The notes beneath the pieces are model-generated. The model saw nothing but the letters and a program-made list of their open reading frames with translations. It ran no database searches and was not told the origin of the DNA. Positions 4,795-7,109 of a stretch of DNA of 7,109 nucleotides are shown here, in pieces (within the stretch, counting starts at the first letter, position 1; each line of letters starts with the position of its first letter). This DNA is from UBA1731 sp963653155. GTDB taxonomy: Bacteria; Verrucomicrobiota; Kiritimatiellia; RFP12; UBA1067. Position numbers and translations under genes: made by a program. The stretch covers positions 1 to 7,109 of the forward strand of contig CAVJWR010000131.1 in NCBI GenBank assembly GCA_963653155.1, read 5' to 3'.

Positions 4795-7109
4795 ATGAAC
4801 GACGATCTCTATAGCCGAATTGAAGCAATGGATCCAAGGCGGCCGTATGTCTGGCGGCTTCGGATTTCGGCGGCCGAATTTGAGGCGTTGGAAGCGGATG
4901 TCGCGGCGAAAAAGGCGACGGCGCGGCAGACGCTTGTCTATCTCGCCGAATGGTACAGGCGTTGCTATGACGGAAGCGCGTCCCCGGCAAAGGCAGTCGA
5001 TCTTTCGGCCGCTGAAATCGAGGGACTCTGGAAGGAGGCGGGGTTCGACGCCGAGGCGTGTGCGTACCGATACGAGAAGAAGGATGGCGTCGCCTGGGAA
5101 TATTCGACGTATGTCCTCGGCGGACTTGCCGTCCGCTTTGAGACAGGCAAAAAGGACAAGAAATTCTTCCGTCAGCTCTGCCGGCTGTACTACGGGGAAG
5201 ACGTTGCGCTGGACGATGTGGCCGACCAAAACGGGCGGTCGGTGGCATTCCGTCAGTCGATTGCACGGCATCAGAGCCTGTACCATTTCATTCAGGCGAT
5301 CCTGAAAGACGAGCTGGTGGGCGATGACGCCCTCACGAACGCGCTCATCCAGCTTGTCAAAACGGCGAATGACGATGTTCTCCGCGACAAATTCGCCCTT
5401 GAGTGGCTGGTGCGGTATCAGCCGGGCAACGACTACATGCGGCGGAGTCTGCGCCTCAACCTGAAGCCAGAAGAGATCGGCGGCAAGTGCCACAGCTACG
5501 TCCGTTACGAACGCGCCCTCGCCTGGGGCGTTGCCGATCCATCGTCCGTAAAGAACCTCTCTTTCGCGGTGAGCTTTGAAGATGGAAAAGGACACGTTCT
5601 CGTGCGGGCCGACTTCGAGCATCCCGTCCTGTCGTGCGTCAATGCCGGCCTGGATGAAGCGGGGCATGGCGCGTTTGTCGTAACAGATCCGAGCGTGAAA
5701 ATCGAGTTCTCGCGTGTGCCGGCGCTTCCATTTGCGCGGGTGCGGCTCTGGGTGAAGGCGGATGCGGGCGAGCCGCGCGAAGTGTATGCGGAGGAGATTG
5801 GATCCTGGCGGCAGTACTGGTGCGAGAACGCGGGGTGTGGCCTCTGGTCGACACGGAAGGACGACCGCAAGATGACGGCTGTCCTTGCGGGCGAACCGCA
5901 GGATGTCATCGCGGGGGCGGAAGATCTGAGGTTGCTTCCGTTCAAGGATAGCCTTGATTCCCTAAGCCCGATATTCGCTTGGTGCGTCATACATGACTTT
6001 GTGGTCATTAAAGGGGAAGAAACGCCGGTGTATAACCATGCCGGCACGGACAAGGTCTATGCGCGGTTGTATCCCCAGACGATTTGCTATGAGGCGAACG
6101 GTTTCGTCAAACATTCGGTCTTGGACGAGGACGGAGATGAAGAGCTGGGCGAATCGCTGCCGATCGTTTTCCGGAAGGAAGACGTGCTGGTCTGCCATCA
6201 GGAGGGAGGCGCGGCGAAAGACACGCCAGGAGTCGGGGGACTGGTGCCCGACAAGGTCGAGTTCAAGGACGGCGGCAGCTATCGCGAGTGGACGGAGACG
6301 CAACCTCCTGCGCCCGGCCTGGTGGCGCTGCGCGTGACCTATCGTGGGCGGGAATTCCCTCAGCAACGGATGTTCTACTATCCAGGTCTCTTCGAGAAGC
6401 CGGATGCACCGCAGCCAGTTGTCAGGGATTTAGCGGAACACGAGATCCGGTATCGCGGGGCGGATGGAGACATTCAGAAGATCGTCTGCAAGATCCCGAG
6501 TGAGGATGAGCCGATTCCGCGCACGCTGGATCTGCAGCTGGGCGGCGGGGACGATTGTGTGCGGCTCGCGGTGTATGCGCCATTCGCCGACAAGGAAATC
6601 TATTTGGACGGACATTTGGTCAAGCGCATTCCCGTAGGCGAAACGGCCTTTCTTCCCTATCTGTTCAAGGAGCGTGCGCAGATTCGCGACTTCGGCGAAC
6701 ACGGATACCGCACGTATGACTGCGGATGCCTCGGATCGCTTTATCAAGCGCAGTTCATTGGCGATGAGGACAATGCGTCCTTGAACTGCTGGCATGAGGG
6801 TAGGAAAGTCAAGGCGATGCAGCTGGATGCACAGGCTCCGGGCTGGCTGGAGGTCGGCTTTGGCATGAGCGCGGCCGAGTCCGCGAACGACAGCGGCATT
6901 CGGTATTGGAAGTGGGTCTATTCGGAGACGGGGGAGCCGGTGCCCTGGGAGAACAAGGATCCGTTGCCGGCCCACAGCATCACGTTCCAGGACCTTGTGG
7001 TTGATGATGCCGCGCTTCGGATCGCATTTCCAAAAACGCCCGGCGCGGACGTCAACCGGCTGGCGTGTTTCAGGCGCCCCAAGTTGGCGTCACCCTATCG
7101 GTGCTATGC
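4795..7109 (+). CDS. Large protein of unknown function, 3' partial (possibly DruH/YjiT-like)
   Basis: The frame runs from ATG 4795 to the window end without a stop (771 whole codons), so the protein is longer than 771 residues. No signal peptide or membrane segment is apparent. Residues 1-245 look helical: RPYVWRLRISAAEFEALEADV (17-37), a LVYLAEWYRRCYDG segment (47-60), and SLYHFIQAIL with following helices (161-207). From about residue 250 the pattern is beta-rich and alternating, suggesting several beta domains. Cys343/Cys348 and Cys643/Cys645 are paired, but I see no clear metal site. I recognise no catalytic motif. The N-terminal 'Y-x-x-R-I-S-x-x-E-F...L-x-x-x-E-W-Y-R-R-x-Y-D-G' look recalls STY4851/YjiT proteins, which I link to DruH of Druantia type III; treat this as a weak lead. 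Long minus-strand frames over this region are shadows. It lies 15 bases after the previous stop and is likely co-transcribed. Confidence 0.85.
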   Translation, partial: MNDDLYSRIEAMDPRRPYVWRLRISAAEFEALEADVAAKKATARQTLVYLAEWYRRCYDGSASPAKAVDLSAAEIEGLWKEAGFDAEACAYRYEKKDGVAWEYSTYVLGGLAVRFETGKKDKKFFRQLCRLYYGEDVALDDVADQNGRSVAFRQSIARHQSLYHFIQAILKDELVGDDALTNALIQLVKTANDDVLRDKFALEWLVRYQPGNDYMRRSLRLNLKPEEIGGKCHSYVRYERALAWGVADPSSVKNLSFAVSFEDGKGHVLVRADFEHPVLSCVNAGLDEAGHGAFVVTDPSVKIEFSRVPALPFARVRLWVKADAGEPREVYAEEIGSWRQYWCENAGCGLWSTRKDDRKMTAVLAGEPQDVIAGAEDLRLLPFKDSLDSLSPIFAWCVIHDFVVIKGEETPVYNHAGTDKVYARLYPQTICYEANGFVKHSVLDEDGDEELGESLPIVFRKEDVLVCHQEGGAAKDTPGVGGLVPDKVEFKDGGSYREWTETQPPAPGLVALRVTYRGREFPQQRMFYYPGLFEKPDAPQPVVRDLAEHEIRYRGADGDIQKIVCKIPSEDEPIPRTLDLQLGGGDDCVRLAVYAPFADKEIYLDGHLVKRIPVGETAFLPYLFKERAQIRDFGEHGYRTYDCGCLGSLYQAQFIGDEDNASLNCWHEGRKVKAMQLDAQAPGWLEVGFGMSAAESANDSGIRYWKWVYSETGEPVPWENKDPLPAHSITFQDLVVDDAALRIAFPKTPGADVNRLACFRRPKLASPYRCY

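Noticed and set aside
4820..5305. Plus-strand frame of 161 codons, very rich in Arg
   Set aside because: It is an out-of-frame reading of the large right-hand gene. The Arg-rich content is typical of a shifted G+C-rich frame.
4522..5667. Minus-strand frame of 381 codons
   Set aside because: It lies opposite the 3' end of the AlbA_2/GHKL gene and the start of the large right-hand gene, both of which have better starts, context and protein character. G+C-rich coding DNA commonly gives long antisense frames.
6430..6975. Minus-strand frame of 181 codons near the right edge
   Set aside because: It is the shadow of the long stop-free + frame that covers the whole region to 7109.

Overview
This is a gene-dense bacterial window. 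Five protein-coding genes all lie on the + strand and are packed almost end to end. Two of them run off the window edges. The only non-coding gaps are 53 bases (1093-1145) and 15 bases (4780-4794). Three of the four internal starts have a Shine-Dalgarno-like GGAG or AGGA at normal spacing, and the DUF1016 start at 1146 has a less certain one. Two junctions are ATGA overlaps, so the set looks like one translationally coupled operon. Nothing identifies the species. Base composition is mosaic: the stretch 241-300 in the first gene is 20/60 G+C, while 5641-5700 in the last gene is 35/60. This patchiness suits a horizontally assembled accessory or defence island. I see no tRNA, rRNA, CRISPR array, integrase or insertion sequence.

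Left part (1-3031), a DNA-modification and nuclease block. It starts with the C-terminal part of an Eco57I-class adenine-N6 methyltransferase, with its NPPY catalytic motif close to the left edge. Next is a DUF1016/YhcG-family protein with a PD-(D/E)XK nuclease domain. Then comes an HNH endonuclease with a CxxC/CxxC zinc frame. The spacer after the methylase still encodes, in another frame, what looks like a second C-terminal tail of a related methylase. A 13-base direct repeat brackets the DUF1016 gene. Two strong hairpins sit in the linker of the DUF1016 gene.

Middle part (3028-4779), an AlbA_2 (Schlafen-type) protein with a GHKL-like ATPase module and a C-terminal winged-helix-like region. 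Its 3' end carries a short tandem repeat that is open in two frames. The alternative frame would end in an ATGA overlap with the next gene.

Right part (4795-7109), an uninterrupted open frame of 771 codons with no stop before the window edge. It encodes a large protein I cannot assign firmly. Its N-terminal pattern faintly resembles the STY4851/YjiT-type proteins that I associate with type III Druantia (DruH), but this is from memory and weak. If right, a very large DUF1998 helicase (DruE) should follow outside the window.

Together the genes suggest a methylase with accessory nucleases and an ATP-binding regulator or effector, next to or fused with a second defence module. The joint function is inference.
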